From: Gemmatimonadota bacterium
GTDB lineage: Bacteria; Gemmatimonadota; Gemmatimonadetes; Gemmatimonadales; Gemmatimonadaceae
Length of the DNA stretch: 51,156 bases
Direction: 5' to 3'
NCBI GenBank assembly: GCA_947462095.1
Contig: CANHNQ010000010.1
Location: 1 to 51,156, forward strand
Part shown: one piece after another, positions 17,291 to 25,877 of the stretch
How the letters are laid out: each line of letters starts with the position of its first letter
Position numbering within the stretch: position 1 is the stretch's first letter
Made by a program: the position numbers and the translations under genes
Notes under the pieces: generated by a model
What the model was told of the DNA's origin: nothing
Seen by the model: the letters and a program-made list of their open reading frames with translations, nothing else
Database searches by the model: none

Positions 17291-18565
17291 TCAGAAGCTG
17301 CTGGCGTTGATCCCATAGATCGCCTGCAGCAGGGCCAGCGCCACAAAACCGACCACCCCGCCGAACCCCAGGATCATGACCGGCTCAATCAGGGCGACGG
17401 CATTGGTGATCGCCCGCTGCACCTGATCGGTGGCCGCTGCCGCCGCCCGACGGGACAATGGTGCCAGCGCGCCTCCCTGTTCGCCGGCCTCGAGGAGTCG
17501 CGTGGACAGCGCGGGGAGTGAGCCGGCGAGCGCCTGTGATACCGCACCGCCGTCGCGCACCTCGACTTCCGCACGGAGGAGGCGCTCCACCAGGTCGGTG
17601 TTCCCAACGGTGCCGCGCGCCAGTGACATCGCGCCCAGGAGCGGCACCCCCGACTCGAGGGCCACGGCCAGCGTGCTCAGGTATGCCGAGGCTGCCTGCT
17701 CGCGTTCAAACCGCCCGATCAACGGCAGTCGCAGGCGCGCCGCGTGCCAGCGACGGCGCCGCGGCGCGTCCTGCAGCGACTGGCGCAGGGCGGTCCCCGC
17801 CAGCATGAGGGCGATCGCCAGCAGCCACCCGAAGCGCGAGAGCAGGGTGCTCAGGCCGGTGAGCAGCTGCGTGCTGGCCGGCACGGTCCCGCCCGCGCCC
17901 GCAATCAGTTCGGCAAAGCGCGGAACCACCACCACGAGAATGACCAACGTGCCGACGGTCGATGCGGCCGCCAGCAGGGTGGGATACACCAGCGCCGCGC
18001 GCACCCGGGACCGGAGCTGACTCCGGTGCTCGAGATCGTCGGCCAGCCGGGCAAACGTGTCCGCCATGCTCCCTGACGCCTCCGCGGCGGCCAGCAGCGG
18101 GGCGTAGGCGCGCGGCAGCGACTCGACGCGCCCCGCCGCCTGCGAGAGCGACTCGCCGCTTGTCACGGCCCGCTGCAACCCAAGAAAGACCCCCTGCCAG
18201 CGCGGGTCGGTCTCGCCAGACGCCGCAAAGGCGAGCGCGCGCTCCAGCGGCACCCCCGACGCCAGCAGTGTGGCAATCGATCGGGTCAGAATCGCCAGCG
18301 ATTCGTGGCCGTCGGTGGTGCGGCGCGCAATTCGGTCCAGCAGATGGCCCGACGACGTCGACACGGGTGGCACTGCCGCCGTCGGCACCGCCGAGGTCGT
18401 GGTCGGCTCCAGATCGATCACCCACAGCGCGCGCCGGCGCAGCAGATCCACCGCGGCCTCGGCCGACGCCGCGTCGATCTCGCCACGCGTCATCGTGCCC
18501 TGCGCATCGGCGGCCTGATAGCGATAGCGCGTCGTGCCCGCCGACGCCGTAGAGCGGGTGCTCAC
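17291..18565 (-). CDS. gspF: Type II secretion inner-membrane platform protein GspF
   Basis: The 424-aa protein is the polytopic platform on which the GspE ATPase acts. It has an N-terminal cytoplasmic segment (YRYQAADAQGTMTRGEI), two homologous T2SSF helical domains (about 90-215 and 290-415) and three membrane segments, the last near the C-terminus (MILGFGGVVGFVALALLQAIYG). The track ORF runs 259 codons further upstream through gspE in another frame; the true start is GTG at 18565, in a GTGA overlap with the gspE stop. Length and order match GspF. It is the last gene of the ten-gene operon. Confidence 0.93.
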   Translation of the reverse strand: MSTRSTASAGTTRYRYQAADAQGTMTRGEIDAASAEAAVDLLRRRALWVIDLEPTTTSAVPTAAVPPVSTSSGHLLDRIARRTTDGHESLAILTRSIATLLASGVPLERALAFAASGETDPRWQGVFLGLQRAVTSGESLSQAAGRVESLPRAYAPLLAAAEASGSMADTFARLADDLEHRSQLRSRVRAALVYPTLLAAASTVGTLVILVVVVPRFAELIAGAGGTVPASTQLLTGLSTLLSRFGWLLAIALMLAGTALRQSLQDAPRRRRWHAARLRLPLIGRFEREQAASAYLSTLAVALESGVPLLGAMSLARGTVGNTDLVERLLRAEVEVRDGGAVSQALAGSLPALSTRLLEAGEQGGALAPLSRRAAAAATDQVQRAITNAVALIEPVMILGFGGVVGFVALALLQAIYGINASSF

Positions 18566-20079
18566 GCGCCGTCGTCCTCGCTTACCATGCGCTCCACTTC
18601 GTCGATCGTCGTCTCGCCCGCCACCACACAGCGCCAGCCGTCGTCGCGTAACGAGCGCACGCCGCGCGCACGGACCATCGCGCGCAATTCCACCAGCGAG
18701 GCCCCTTGGGTGAACGCGCCGCGCAACGCATCGTCGAGTACGAGCAGCTCGGCGATGGCCACCCGACCGCGGAACCCGGTGCCGGCGCACTGCGCGCAGC
18801 CGCCCCCCTCGTGCAACTGCGTGATCGCGACCTGCGCGGCCGCCGCGCGAGCCCGCTCGTGCGGCGTGAGCGCGCGCCAGTTGCCGCACTCCCTGCACAC
18901 CCGGCGGACCAGCCGCTGTGCCAGCACCCCCTGCAGCGTCGCGCTGAGCAGGTACGGCGGCACACCCATCTCCTGCAAGCGCGCGAGCGCCGCGGTGGCG
19001 TCGGTGGTGTGGACGGTGCTCAGCACCAGATGGCCGGTCAGCGCCGCCTGCACGGCGATGTCGGCCGTCTCGGTGTCGCGCATCTCCCCGACCAGGATCA
19101 CGTCCGGATCGTGCCGGAGAATCGCCCGCAGCGCATTCGCGAAGCCGAAGCCGGCGCGCGCATTCACCGGCAGCTGCACGATGCCGTCGAGCCGGTATTC
19201 CACCGGGTCCTCCACCGTCACCACCTTTACGCCGGAGGTGCTGCGCTCGCGGAGCGCGGCGTACAACGTCGTGGTCTTCCCCGATCCGGTCGGCCCGCTC
19301 ACCAGCAGCAGCCCCGAGGCGCGCTGCAACAGCCCGCGCCACTGCACGAGTACGTCGGCGCCAAGCCCCAACGCTTCGAGCGACGACGGCTGCTCCGCGT
19401 CGCCGCCGTCGAGCAAACGGAGCACCACGCTCTCGCCATGCAGCGCGGGCAACGTGGAGACGCGGACGTCGAGCTCGCGCTCGCCGACCCGCACGCGCGC
19501 CCGGCCGTCCTGCGGCAGGCGGCGTTCGGCGATGTCGAGACCGGCCAGGACCTTGAGCCGCGAGATGACCGCCGAGCGGAACTCGGCCCCCAGCTGCTGC
19601 GCGTCGCGTAAGACGCCGTCGAGCCGCATACGCACGCGCAGGCCATCGGGGCGTGACTCCACATGCACATCGCTGGCACCGGCACGCGACGCTTCCGCCA
19701 GCATCGCGTTGACCACTTGAATGACCGGCTCACGCGAGGCGAGCGCGCGCAAGTCGTCGAGCGACTCGGTGAGCTCCCCGCGCAGCAGGTCCCCGCCCCC
19801 AACGCTCACCGTCGTCGCAGGCCGCTCAGCCCGCGGCACCGACAGCACGGCCGCGCGAATGTCGCCGGCACCGTACGTCACGACGCGCACGTCGGCGTCG
19901 AAGGTGCGCTCGAGCGCATCCTGCACCGCCGCCGGGATGGCGCCGTCGGCCGCCACCACGAGTGTGCCCCCCTCCAGCTCGAGCGGCAACACGGCGTGCT
20001 CCTCCAGCCACCGCGCCGGTAGTCGATCCGCCAGCGCACCGGCCGCTGCCGCCCGCAGGTCACGGGCATCGCCGCTCAT
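18562..20079 (-). CDS. gspE: Type II secretion ATPase GspE
   Basis: The 505-aa cytoplasmic ATPase powers pseudopilus assembly. An N-terminal GspE/PilB domain (residues ~1-120) precedes the ATPase core with Walker A GPTGSGKTTTLY (about 262-273), the Asp box VKVVTVEDPVEYRLDG, Walker B ILVGEMRDTETADIA and a His box. A four-cysteine zinc module (CRECGNW then CAQCAGTGFRGR) is present, as in typical T2SS/T4P ATPases. The ATG at 20079 overlaps the gspD stop by four bases, and its own stop overlaps the gspF GTG. Confidence 0.95.
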   Translation of the reverse strand: MSGDARDLRAAAAGALADRLPARWLEEHAVLPLELEGGTLVVAADGAIPAAVQDALERTFDADVRVVTYGAGDIRAAVLSVPRAERPATTVSVGGGDLLRGELTESLDDLRALASREPVIQVVNAMLAEASRAGASDVHVESRPDGLRVRMRLDGVLRDAQQLGAEFRSAVISRLKVLAGLDIAERRLPQDGRARVRVGERELDVRVSTLPALHGESVVLRLLDGGDAEQPSSLEALGLGADVLVQWRGLLQRASGLLLVSGPTGSGKTTTLYAALRERSTSGVKVVTVEDPVEYRLDGIVQLPVNARAGFGFANALRAILRHDPDVILVGEMRDTETADIAVQAALTGHLVLSTVHTTDATAALARLQEMGVPPYLLSATLQGVLAQRLVRRVCRECGNWRALTPHERARAAAAQVAITQLHEGGGCAQCAGTGFRGRVAIAELLVLDDALRGAFTQGASLVELRAMVRARGVRSLRDDGWRCVVAGETTIDEVERMVSEDDGA

Positions 20080-21881
20080 TCGGGTGGCTTCCGGGTCAGT
20101 GGCGTGCCGTCGAGCACGCCCGGCGAACGATCCTCCAAGCGCTTCTTTACGCGCTCGCGGATCGCATCCGCCTCGGCGTCGGAGCGCACGAGATACGGCG
20201 TCACGAAGATGGCGAGTTCGGTGCGTTGGCGGGTCGTGGATTGCCGCTTGAACAGCGCCCCGACGAACGGAATGTCTTTCAGCAGCGGAATCCCTTGATC
20301 CCGCCGTTCCGTCGTCTCGCCGATCAACCCCGCGATGACCACGGTCTGGCCATCGCGCAGAATCGCCCGCGTGGACGCTTCGCGCGTGGAAATGACCGGC
20401 GCACTCTGGGCCGCGGCCACCGTTTGGGAGGTGAGCGAACTCACTTCCTGCAGCAGCTGCACCGAGATGTAGCCGTCGTCGTTGATGGTGGGAATGATCG
20501 ACAGCTTCGTGCCGACATCCTGATACTGCACCGCACGATCGATCGATACGTCGTTGCCGAGCCGCGTCGAGGCGACAAACGGCACCTTGCTCCCCACCAG
20601 GATCGACGCCTCGCGATTGTTGGCGGCGATGATCTCCGGCGTCGACAGGACGCGCACATCGCTGGTGGATCCGATCATGCGCAGCATGGTGCGCACGCCG
20701 GTGCCATCCAGCCGCACCATCCGCAACAGCGCTGACGTGGACCCGGTGTCGGGAATCTCCGGGTAGCCGAACTGTCCCTGCACATCACCGCCCCGATTCA
20801 CGGCCGACCAGTCGACGCCGAATTCTGTGCCGCGCCCCAGCGCGATCTCGGCGACGGTGACTTCGAACAGGACCTGCGACGGACGGGTGTCGAGGGCGTC
20901 GATCGTTTCCCGTAACAACGGAAAGTTCGGGGGCGCCGTGCGGATCACCAGCGCATTCGTGGGCGTGTTGGCCACGATCGTGGTCCGGCCGACCAGCAGC
21001 CCCGACGCGGAGTCGCGCGGGGTACCCGCCGCGGGGGCACCGCCCTGCTGGCCTCCGGTCGTCGCGCCGCTCATCCCGCCCGAGTTCCGCGACTGGAACG
21101 TCTCCGTTTCACGTGCCCGGAACGAGTCCAGCGCGCGCGACAGTGAGCGATCGGCCAGCGAGCCGCCGCCGGCGTTGGCGACTTGCGCGCCGTACAGCTG
21201 CCCGAGGGCGCCGGCAAGATCGTCGGCCGCGGCATACTTGAGATTCACGACATACGTGCGCAGCCCCGACTCGCCGGCCGGCGCGGCGTCGAGCGTGCGC
21301 AGCAGCTCGAGATAGCGCGCCACGTTCGCGCCGCGATCGGTGATCAGCAACGCGTTCGAGCGTGTAACCGTCTCGATGCGCGCGCCTTTCCCCATCAGCG
21401 CGCGCAGGGCATCGGCACCTTCGTCGGCGCGGATGGACTGCAGCGGGACGAGCTGCGTGACCAACCCCAGCGGCGGTGGATCGGGAAACGCAAAGCCGGT
21501 GCGCAGGGCACCGGTGGCCGGCGCCTTCGCGGTGGGAAGCACCTGCGCCACCGTGCCGCTTGGCACCAGCATCAGGTCGTGCGATTCCAGCAGCGACTCG
21601 AGAATACGCTCGAGCTCCGCGGTGGTCAGCGGTGCCGGTGTCGCGAACGTCACCCGCACATCGGGAATGTCGCTCATCAACACGGTGCGCCCCAGCATAG
21701 TGGCCAGCGTTCGAATCACGTCAGCCAGCTTCGCGTTGGCGAAATCGAGCGTGTTCGTGCGCGACGCGGACGTGGCGGTCTGGGCGTGCAGCGTGTGGCT
21801 GCCGACCGACAGCGCCGCAGGAGCGAGCAGGGCGCCCAGCGCCGCCAGGCGCCAGACACGTGGAAGCGGGAGAACGATCAC
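20076..21881 (-). CDS. gspD: Type II secretion secretin GspD
   Basis: The 601-aa protein forms the outer-membrane secretion channel. A signal peptide ends near HTLHAQ (about 34). Then come an N0 domain (LDFANAKLADVIRTLATMLG), N1/N2-type modules (TYVVNLKYAAADDLAGALGQ, with a low-complexity Gly/Ser-rich loop around residues 230-300) and the secretin core (VLFEVTVAEIALGRGTEFGV, VGTKLSIIPTIN, GIPLLKDIPFVGALFK). It is shorter than Klebsiella PulD, and no S-domain is obvious. The start is GTG in a GTGA overlap with gspC. Confidence 0.94.
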   Translation of the reverse strand: MIVLPLPRVWRLAALGALLAPAALSVGSHTLHAQTATSASRTNTLDFANAKLADVIRTLATMLGRTVLMSDIPDVRVTFATPAPLTTAELERILESLLESHDLMLVPSGTVAQVLPTAKAPATGALRTGFAFPDPPPLGLVTQLVPLQSIRADEGADALRALMGKGARIETVTRSNALLITDRGANVARYLELLRTLDAAPAGESGLRTYVVNLKYAAADDLAGALGQLYGAQVANAGGGSLADRSLSRALDSFRARETETFQSRNSGGMSGATTGGQQGGAPAAGTPRDSASGLLVGRTTIVANTPTNALVIRTAPPNFPLLRETIDALDTRPSQVLFEVTVAEIALGRGTEFGVDWSAVNRGGDVQGQFGYPEIPDTGSTSALLRMVRLDGTGVRTMLRMIGSTSDVRVLSTPEIIAANNREASILVGSKVPFVASTRLGNDVSIDRAVQYQDVGTKLSIIPTINDDGYISVQLLQEVSSLTSQTVAAAQSAPVISTREASTRAILRDGQTVVIAGLIGETTERRDQGIPLLKDIPFVGALFKRQSTTRQRTELAIFVTPYLVRSDAEADAIRERVKKRLEDRSPGVLDGTPLTRKPPE

Positions 21882-22450
21882 GGCACTTTCTCGCTGGAAT
21901 CCGGCGCGGCGCGGGACAAACGCAGAGTGCGCGTCCCGCTGGAACCTGAAATCACCACGCGATCACCGGCGATGCGCACCACGCGCACGCCGCCGAACGC
22001 GTCTCCAACACCGAGCAGCCGGGGCGGCTCGCTCGAAGAATGCAGCTGCAGCAAGGCGCGTGGGGTGCCGCCGACGGACACGATTCCGAACAGCTGCGGT
22101 CCGGCGTCACTGTCCGATATCGCACCCGTTGCACCGCCCGCATCGAACACGGCTCCCCCCGTGACGGCGGGGAGTGGTTCGGCGCCCGGTGCCACAAAGC
22201 GCGCGGTCGGCTCCGTGCGGCTGGCACTGAACGCATTGGTGCGTACGATCGCGCGCGCGAGCGAATCGATCGCGGTGGCCGGACCGCCCGCGGCCCGCCA
22301 CGACGTATCCGTCGCCGTCGCCACGCGCAGGTCGTCCGGCGCCACGGTCGTCGATACCGGCCACGCGAGGAGCACGAGCGTGAGGACGCCGCACACCGCG
22401 GCCAGCGCGTCCACCGCGCGATGCCCGCGCCATCCGTTGATCGGGCTCAT
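21878..22450 (-). CDS. gspC: GspC-like type II secretion inner-membrane protein
   Basis: The 190-aa protein has one N-terminal membrane helix (about 13-35, VDALAAVCGVLTLVLLAW) and a C-terminal part that resembles the GspC homology region: PQLFGIVSVGGTPRALLQL, then RLLGVGDAFGGVRVVRIAGDRVVISG. GspC links the secretin to the inner-membrane platform. No PDZ or coiled-coil module follows the HR domain, so it is a short form. The position between gspM and gspD with 4-nt overlaps supports the call; sequence similarity alone is modest. Confidence 0.75.
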   Translation of the reverse strand: MSPINGWRGHRAVDALAAVCGVLTLVLLAWPVSTTVAPDDLRVATATDTSWRAAGGPATAIDSLARAIVRTNAFSASRTEPTARFVAPGAEPLPAVTGGAVFDAGGATGAISDSDAGPQLFGIVSVGGTPRALLQLHSSSEPPRLLGVGDAFGGVRVVRIAGDRVVISGSSGTRTLRLSRAAPDSSEKVP

Positions 22451-23007
22451 TCCATCACCATTGGCGCGCGCACGCCGAGCGTCATGCGCAGCACGTCGGG
22501 CGCACCACGCAACGCGGGATTGATCTGCACCGTCAGACGCTCCACCGCGGTGATGCGCGGCGCATTGGCCAGTTGCGCGAGCAGCGCGGCCAGGCCGTGA
22601 ATGTCCCCATACGCCGACAGCGTGGCGGTCAGGTCACCGGCGCTCGTGCGCTCCGTGCCGACATCCACGCGCTCGACGACCAGCCCACTCGCATCGGCCG
22701 CTCCCTGCAGCAGCGCCTGCAACGCGCTCGCCCCCAGCGCGCTGGAGCGTGCGTGAATCACGCGGCGCGGCGCGCCGGCCAGCCGGGTTTCCCCCGCGGA
22801 GGCGGCCGCGTCGAGCGCGCTCGCCTGCTGCTGCAGGCCTTTGAGATGCGCCACCTGCGCCCGCACGCGGTCGAGTTGGACCGCACGCGCGCGCCAGCGG
22901 GTGACGGCGGGCAGCACGCCGTACGTGGACAGCAGCGACAGGGCCATCACGAGGATGCCACCGAACACCACGCGACGTTCCCGCGACGGTCCAGCAATCG
23001 CCGTCAT
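22447..23007 (-). CDS. gspM: GspM-like type II secretion protein
   Basis: The 186-aa protein has a short cytoplasmic N-terminus, one membrane helix (about 11-30), a coiled-coil-like stretch (RVRAQVAHLKGLQQQASALD) and a ferredoxin-like C-terminal part (VVERVDVGTERTSAGDLTAT, then ITAVERLTVQINP). This is the layout of GspM/PilO proteins, which pair with GspL in the inner-membrane platform. Identification rests on architecture and on lying between gspL-like and gspC-like genes with 4-nt overlaps. Confidence 0.72.
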   Translation of the reverse strand: MTAIAGPSRERRVVFGGILVMALSLLSTYGVLPAVTRWRARAVQLDRVRAQVAHLKGLQQQASALDAAASAGETRLAGAPRRVIHARSSALGASALQALLQGAADASGLVVERVDVGTERTSAGDLTATLSAYGDIHGLAALLAQLANAPRITAVERLTVQINPALRGAPDVLRMTLGVRAPMVME

Positions 23008-24140
23008 TGGCCACCTCGCGTCACCGGGCGCTCGTCACTCGTCTGGAACACGATCGCGAAGGAGCTGCGCGATCGGCCATTCTCGACGTAGCGCATACTC
23101 GGGGCGGCCGCGCGCACATTCACGAACAGATCATCGGCATCGAGCAGCGGTACCAACGCCGCGGCGTCGGCGGCGCTGCCGTCAATCCGCCACTCGGTGC
23201 CGTTCCATTCGAGCCGCTGCATGAAGGCATCGCGGGGCAGCACCGCGCCCAGCCGCGCCAGCACCGCTGGCGGTGCGTCGGCCAGCGCCGCGCGACGAGC
23301 CGCGCCGGCGATGGCCGTCTGTTCGCCCTCCGTGCGCCGCATGCGCTCCAGCGCCGCGCGCGCGCCGGCGGTCGATTGCTCCAGCGTCTGCGCCTCGCGC
23401 TGCAGCGCCACCAGTTCCCGCTCGCGCCGGCTGTCCAGGCTCCACGCCAACAACATCAGGGAGGCCGCTGCGAACGCCATCGATTGCCACCCGCGTCGTG
23501 ACCGCTGCCGCTGCACGCGCTCCCGCATCGCGGCGTCGAGCAGTTGCCGATCGAGCGTGCCGGCCGATGCCCGCCACGCACCGTCTGCCAACTCCGCGAT
23601 GCGCAAGGTGCGATCGGCGTCCGCGCGACGCCCCCGCGTGCGGCGGGCGCTCTGCACGCGGTGGTCGCGAATCGTCAGCTGTCCGGCCGAGCCCGGGCCG
23701 GCGTCCACCGCCCACTGTCCGTCGTGCCCGCCCAGCGCGGCCGCTTCGGCCACCGTCACCACCGCGCGCACCGGACTCCATGTCGCGAGCGCATCCACCC
23801 ACGAGGTCAGCAGCGCACTCGGCATCGCGAAGGCAATGGTGCCGTCGGTGGCCACGGCCGCCGCGTCGCGCAGCGCGAAGTAGCGGTCGCTGTCACGTTG
23901 CAGCATGCGCACGCGCGCGTCGTTCGGCACGGGAGGGAGCTGCGGTTCGGCGATTTCGAGAAACGCGAGACCCACGATCACCGTCAGCGCCGTCGGCGCG
24001 CCGAACTGCGTGCGCAGGGCGTCCACCATCGGCGCCGGCGCCGATGGGTCCCACGCCACGCGGACGGCGTCACCGGCACCGCCGCGGGGCAGGGCGTGCA
24101 CGACATCCGCTTCGAGCAGCAGGCAGACCGGGCGACTCAT
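23004..24140 (-). CDS. gspL: GspL-like type II secretion protein (PilM/PilN-like)
   Basis: The 378-aa protein has a cytoplasmic N-terminal half (1-215) in the place of the actin-like GspL/PilM domain, a single membrane helix (about 222-240, MAFAAASLMLLAWSL), a coiled coil rich in Arg/Glu (RRERELVALQREAQTLEQS) and a PilN-type ferredoxin-like periplasmic end (LGAVLPRDAFMQRLEWNGTE). GspL recruits the GspE ATPase to the membrane. The N-terminal domain is much diverged, so the call depends on architecture and on the neighbours. Confidence 0.75.
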   Translation of the reverse strand: MSRPVCLLLEADVVHALPRGGAGDAVRVAWDPSAPAPMVDALRTQFGAPTALTVIVGLAFLEIAEPQLPPVPNDARVRMLQRDSDRYFALRDAAAVATDGTIAFAMPSALLTSWVDALATWSPVRAVVTVAEAAALGGHDGQWAVDAGPGSAGQLTIRDHRVQSARRTRGRRADADRTLRIAELADGAWRASAGTLDRQLLDAAMRERVQRQRSRRGWQSMAFAAASLMLLAWSLDSRRERELVALQREAQTLEQSTAGARAALERMRRTEGEQTAIAGAARRAALADAPPAVLARLGAVLPRDAFMQRLEWNGTEWRIDGSAADAAALVPLLDADDLFVNVRAAAPSMRYVENGRSRSSFAIVFQTSDERPVTRGGQ

Positions 24141-24994
24141 CGATCCTGTTCCCGCCAGCGCACCAGGCGCAGCTCCGTACCGTTCACATCGAACACCGCT
24201 TGAATCTCCCGGGTCAGCACGTGGTCACGGCGCCAGCCGCGTGAGATCAACAGCAGGCGCGACGGACGATCCACCAGCGCGCCCGTGGCTGCGGCAAGCA
24301 CCCGCCGCGATGCGCCGCGGCGATTGACCCGGCCATCGCCGTCAACCGTGAGATCCGCCGCAATCGCGTCGAGCCATGCCGCCTGCATCCCGGGTACAGT
24401 AAGCAGCTCATCAAGCGACGTGAACGGTTGCATGGCGCGCGAGGTCGGCTCGCGTCCGAGCAGGGTCGCCGCCACCGAGTCGCGCATCCGACGCTGCTGT
24501 CTCGCCGGGTCGCCGATGGACGGCCCCCCGGACCCGTCGCCACGCACGTGCGCCTCGATCGCCTCCGCCACCCGTCGCGCCTCTTGTGGCGGCGCGACGA
24601 CGGCGAGCAGCTGCTGCAGGCCATCGGCACCGGCGCTGTTCACGTCGAGGCGCGCGCTCACATCCACGACGGCCGTGGAAAACACCCCGTCGCCGACGGT
24701 GTCCTGCACGACGGGCCCAGTCCCCGAGGTGAGCGCGTCGAATACACGGTCGACCTGGGTGGTATCCATCCCGGCGTCGCGGAGACTCGACTCGATGCGC
24801 GCCCGCGCCGCCACCACCCCGCTCTCGGCCATCGCCCGGGCCGTCGCCTGTGAACGCCGATTGTCGACCACTGCCGCGCCGCGCCGCGCCCGGCTACTCG
24901 CAATCGCCGTGACGCTCGCCAACACCGAGATGGTGACCAACGCGACCACCAGCGCCGCGCCGCGGCGGGGCCGCCGGGACGATGTCATGCTCAT
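24137..24994 (-). CDS. gspK: GspK-like minor pseudopilin
   Basis: The 285-aa protein begins with a basic leader (MTSSRRPRRG) and the hydrophobic helix AALVVALVTISVLASVTAIA, as in GspK, where Glu+5 is typically missing. The body includes LDVNSAGADGLQQLLAVV, the helix-hairpin-helix-like SAM region of GspK, and FTSLDELLTVPGM, a second typical segment. GspK caps the pseudopilus with GspI and GspJ. The ORF track adds 42 codons; the ATG at 24994 sits in an ATGA overlap with the gspJ stop and is preferred. Confidence 0.85.
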   Translation of the reverse strand: MSMTSSRRPRRGAALVVALVTISVLASVTAIASSRARRGAAVVDNRRSQATARAMAESGVVAARARIESSLRDAGMDTTQVDRVFDALTSGTGPVVQDTVGDGVFSTAVVDVSARLDVNSAGADGLQQLLAVVAPPQEARRVAEAIEAHVRGDGSGGPSIGDPARQQRRMRDSVAATLLGREPTSRAMQPFTSLDELLTVPGMQAAWLDAIAADLTVDGDGRVNRRGASRRVLAAATGALVDRPSRLLLISRGWRRDHVLTREIQAVFDVNGTELRLVRWREQDR

Positions 24995-25587
24995 GAGCGC
25001 GGCCGCTCCAAGGGGGCCAGCACCACGCGCAGGGGGAGCGACGCCGCATTCGCCGACGGCGCCCACGAGAGCTCGATCGCGCGGGGACGGTCTTGTGCCA
25101 CGGGCCAGTCGGTGCGCCACGTCGATGCGTCCAACGCCGTGCCGTACTCCAGCACGCGCACATCGAACTGGCGTACCGGCATCAGCGTCGCGGTGAGGGG
25201 GGCTGCCCCCAGGTCACGACCCGTGGGCGTCGCGCGGACCATCAGCACGGAATCCTGCAGCGCAACCTCCACCACCCACGCCCCGCCGGTGCCGTACGGT
25301 TCGCGCACGCCCGTGGACAGGAAGCGGAGCACCGGCGACCCTCCCGCGCGGTCCACCACCAGCAACGGCTCATCGACCTGCTCGGCCTGCGGTGCATGAC
25401 GCAACATGTCCGTCAGCAGGGCGCGCACGCGACTGTCGGCTGCCGTGCGTGCTTCGTGGGTCTGAATCCGCGCGGCGGTACCACGCGCCGCCGACAGCGC
25501 CATGCCGGCGGCGGTCAGCGAGAGGCCGGTCACCGTGATCGCAACCATGACCTCGAGTAGCGTGAACCCCCGACGCCCCGCGCTCAC
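24991..25587 (-). CDS. gspJ: GspJ-like minor pseudopilin
   Basis: The 198-aa protein starts at a GTG (25587) inside a GTGA overlap with gspI. It carries the short prepilin leader MSAGRRG followed by FTLLEVMVAITVTGLSLTAA, with Glu+5 present. Residues ~75-190 form the GspJ beta domain (VRALLTDMLRHAPQAEQ and later strands). GspJ joins the GspI-GspK tip complex. The track's 78 upstream codons overlap gspI in another frame and are a shadow. Confidence 0.85.
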   Translation of the reverse strand: MSAGRRGFTLLEVMVAITVTGLSLTAAGMALSAARGTAARIQTHEARTAADSRVRALLTDMLRHAPQAEQVDEPLLVVDRAGGSPVLRFLSTGVREPYGTGGAWVVEVALQDSVLMVRATPTGRDLGAAPLTATLMPVRQFDVRVLEYGTALDASTWRTDWPVAQDRPRAIELSWAPSANAASLPLRVVLAPLERPRS

Positions 25588-25877
25588 GGCGTGCGCTCCA
25601 CCAGCCGCGTGAGTTGGAAGCGCGCGCCCCCCGCCATCGGGACGTCGACCTCGATCAGCTCCAGGCCATCGCGCCATGCACGGCGTGATACGCGCGTCGT
25701 GCGCAGTGCGAGGCCCCCGCTGCTCACCGTGGCCAGCTCCGATTCGGCCTGCGCCACGGCCTGTGTCCAAGCGGTGCTCTTCTGCTGCAAAACGGCGGCG
25801 CCGCGGGTCGCATCGAGGCACACGACGGCGGTCACGGCCAGCAGGAGGCTGGCGATGATGGACTCGAGCAGCGTCAC
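25584..25877 (-). CDS. gspI: GspI-like minor pseudopilin, apparently lacking a leader peptide
   Basis: From GTG at 25877, in a GTGA overlap with gspH, the 97-aa product begins (M)TLLESIIASLLLAVTA: the pseudopilin helix with Glu at position 5 but no leader. The rest (AWTQAVAQAESELATVSSGG, then LELIEVDVPM) fits GspI. The frame is open upstream and encodes GDRRRGA just before the helix, so an unusual start inside gspH (for example a CTG) would give a leader with Ala at -1. Either the initiator Met replaces Phe+1 or the start is non-canonical. Identity is likely; the start is uncertain. Confidence 0.7.
   Translation of the reverse strand: MTLLESIIASLLLAVTAVVCLDATRGAAVLQQKSTAWTQAVAQAESELATVSSGGLALRTTRVSRRAWRDGLELIEVDVPMAGGARFQLTRLVERTP

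Noticed and set aside
18566-19342. N-terminal 259 codons of the long gspF ORF
   Set aside because: They overlap gspE on the same strand in another frame and show no GspF similarity; the GTGA junction gives the true start.
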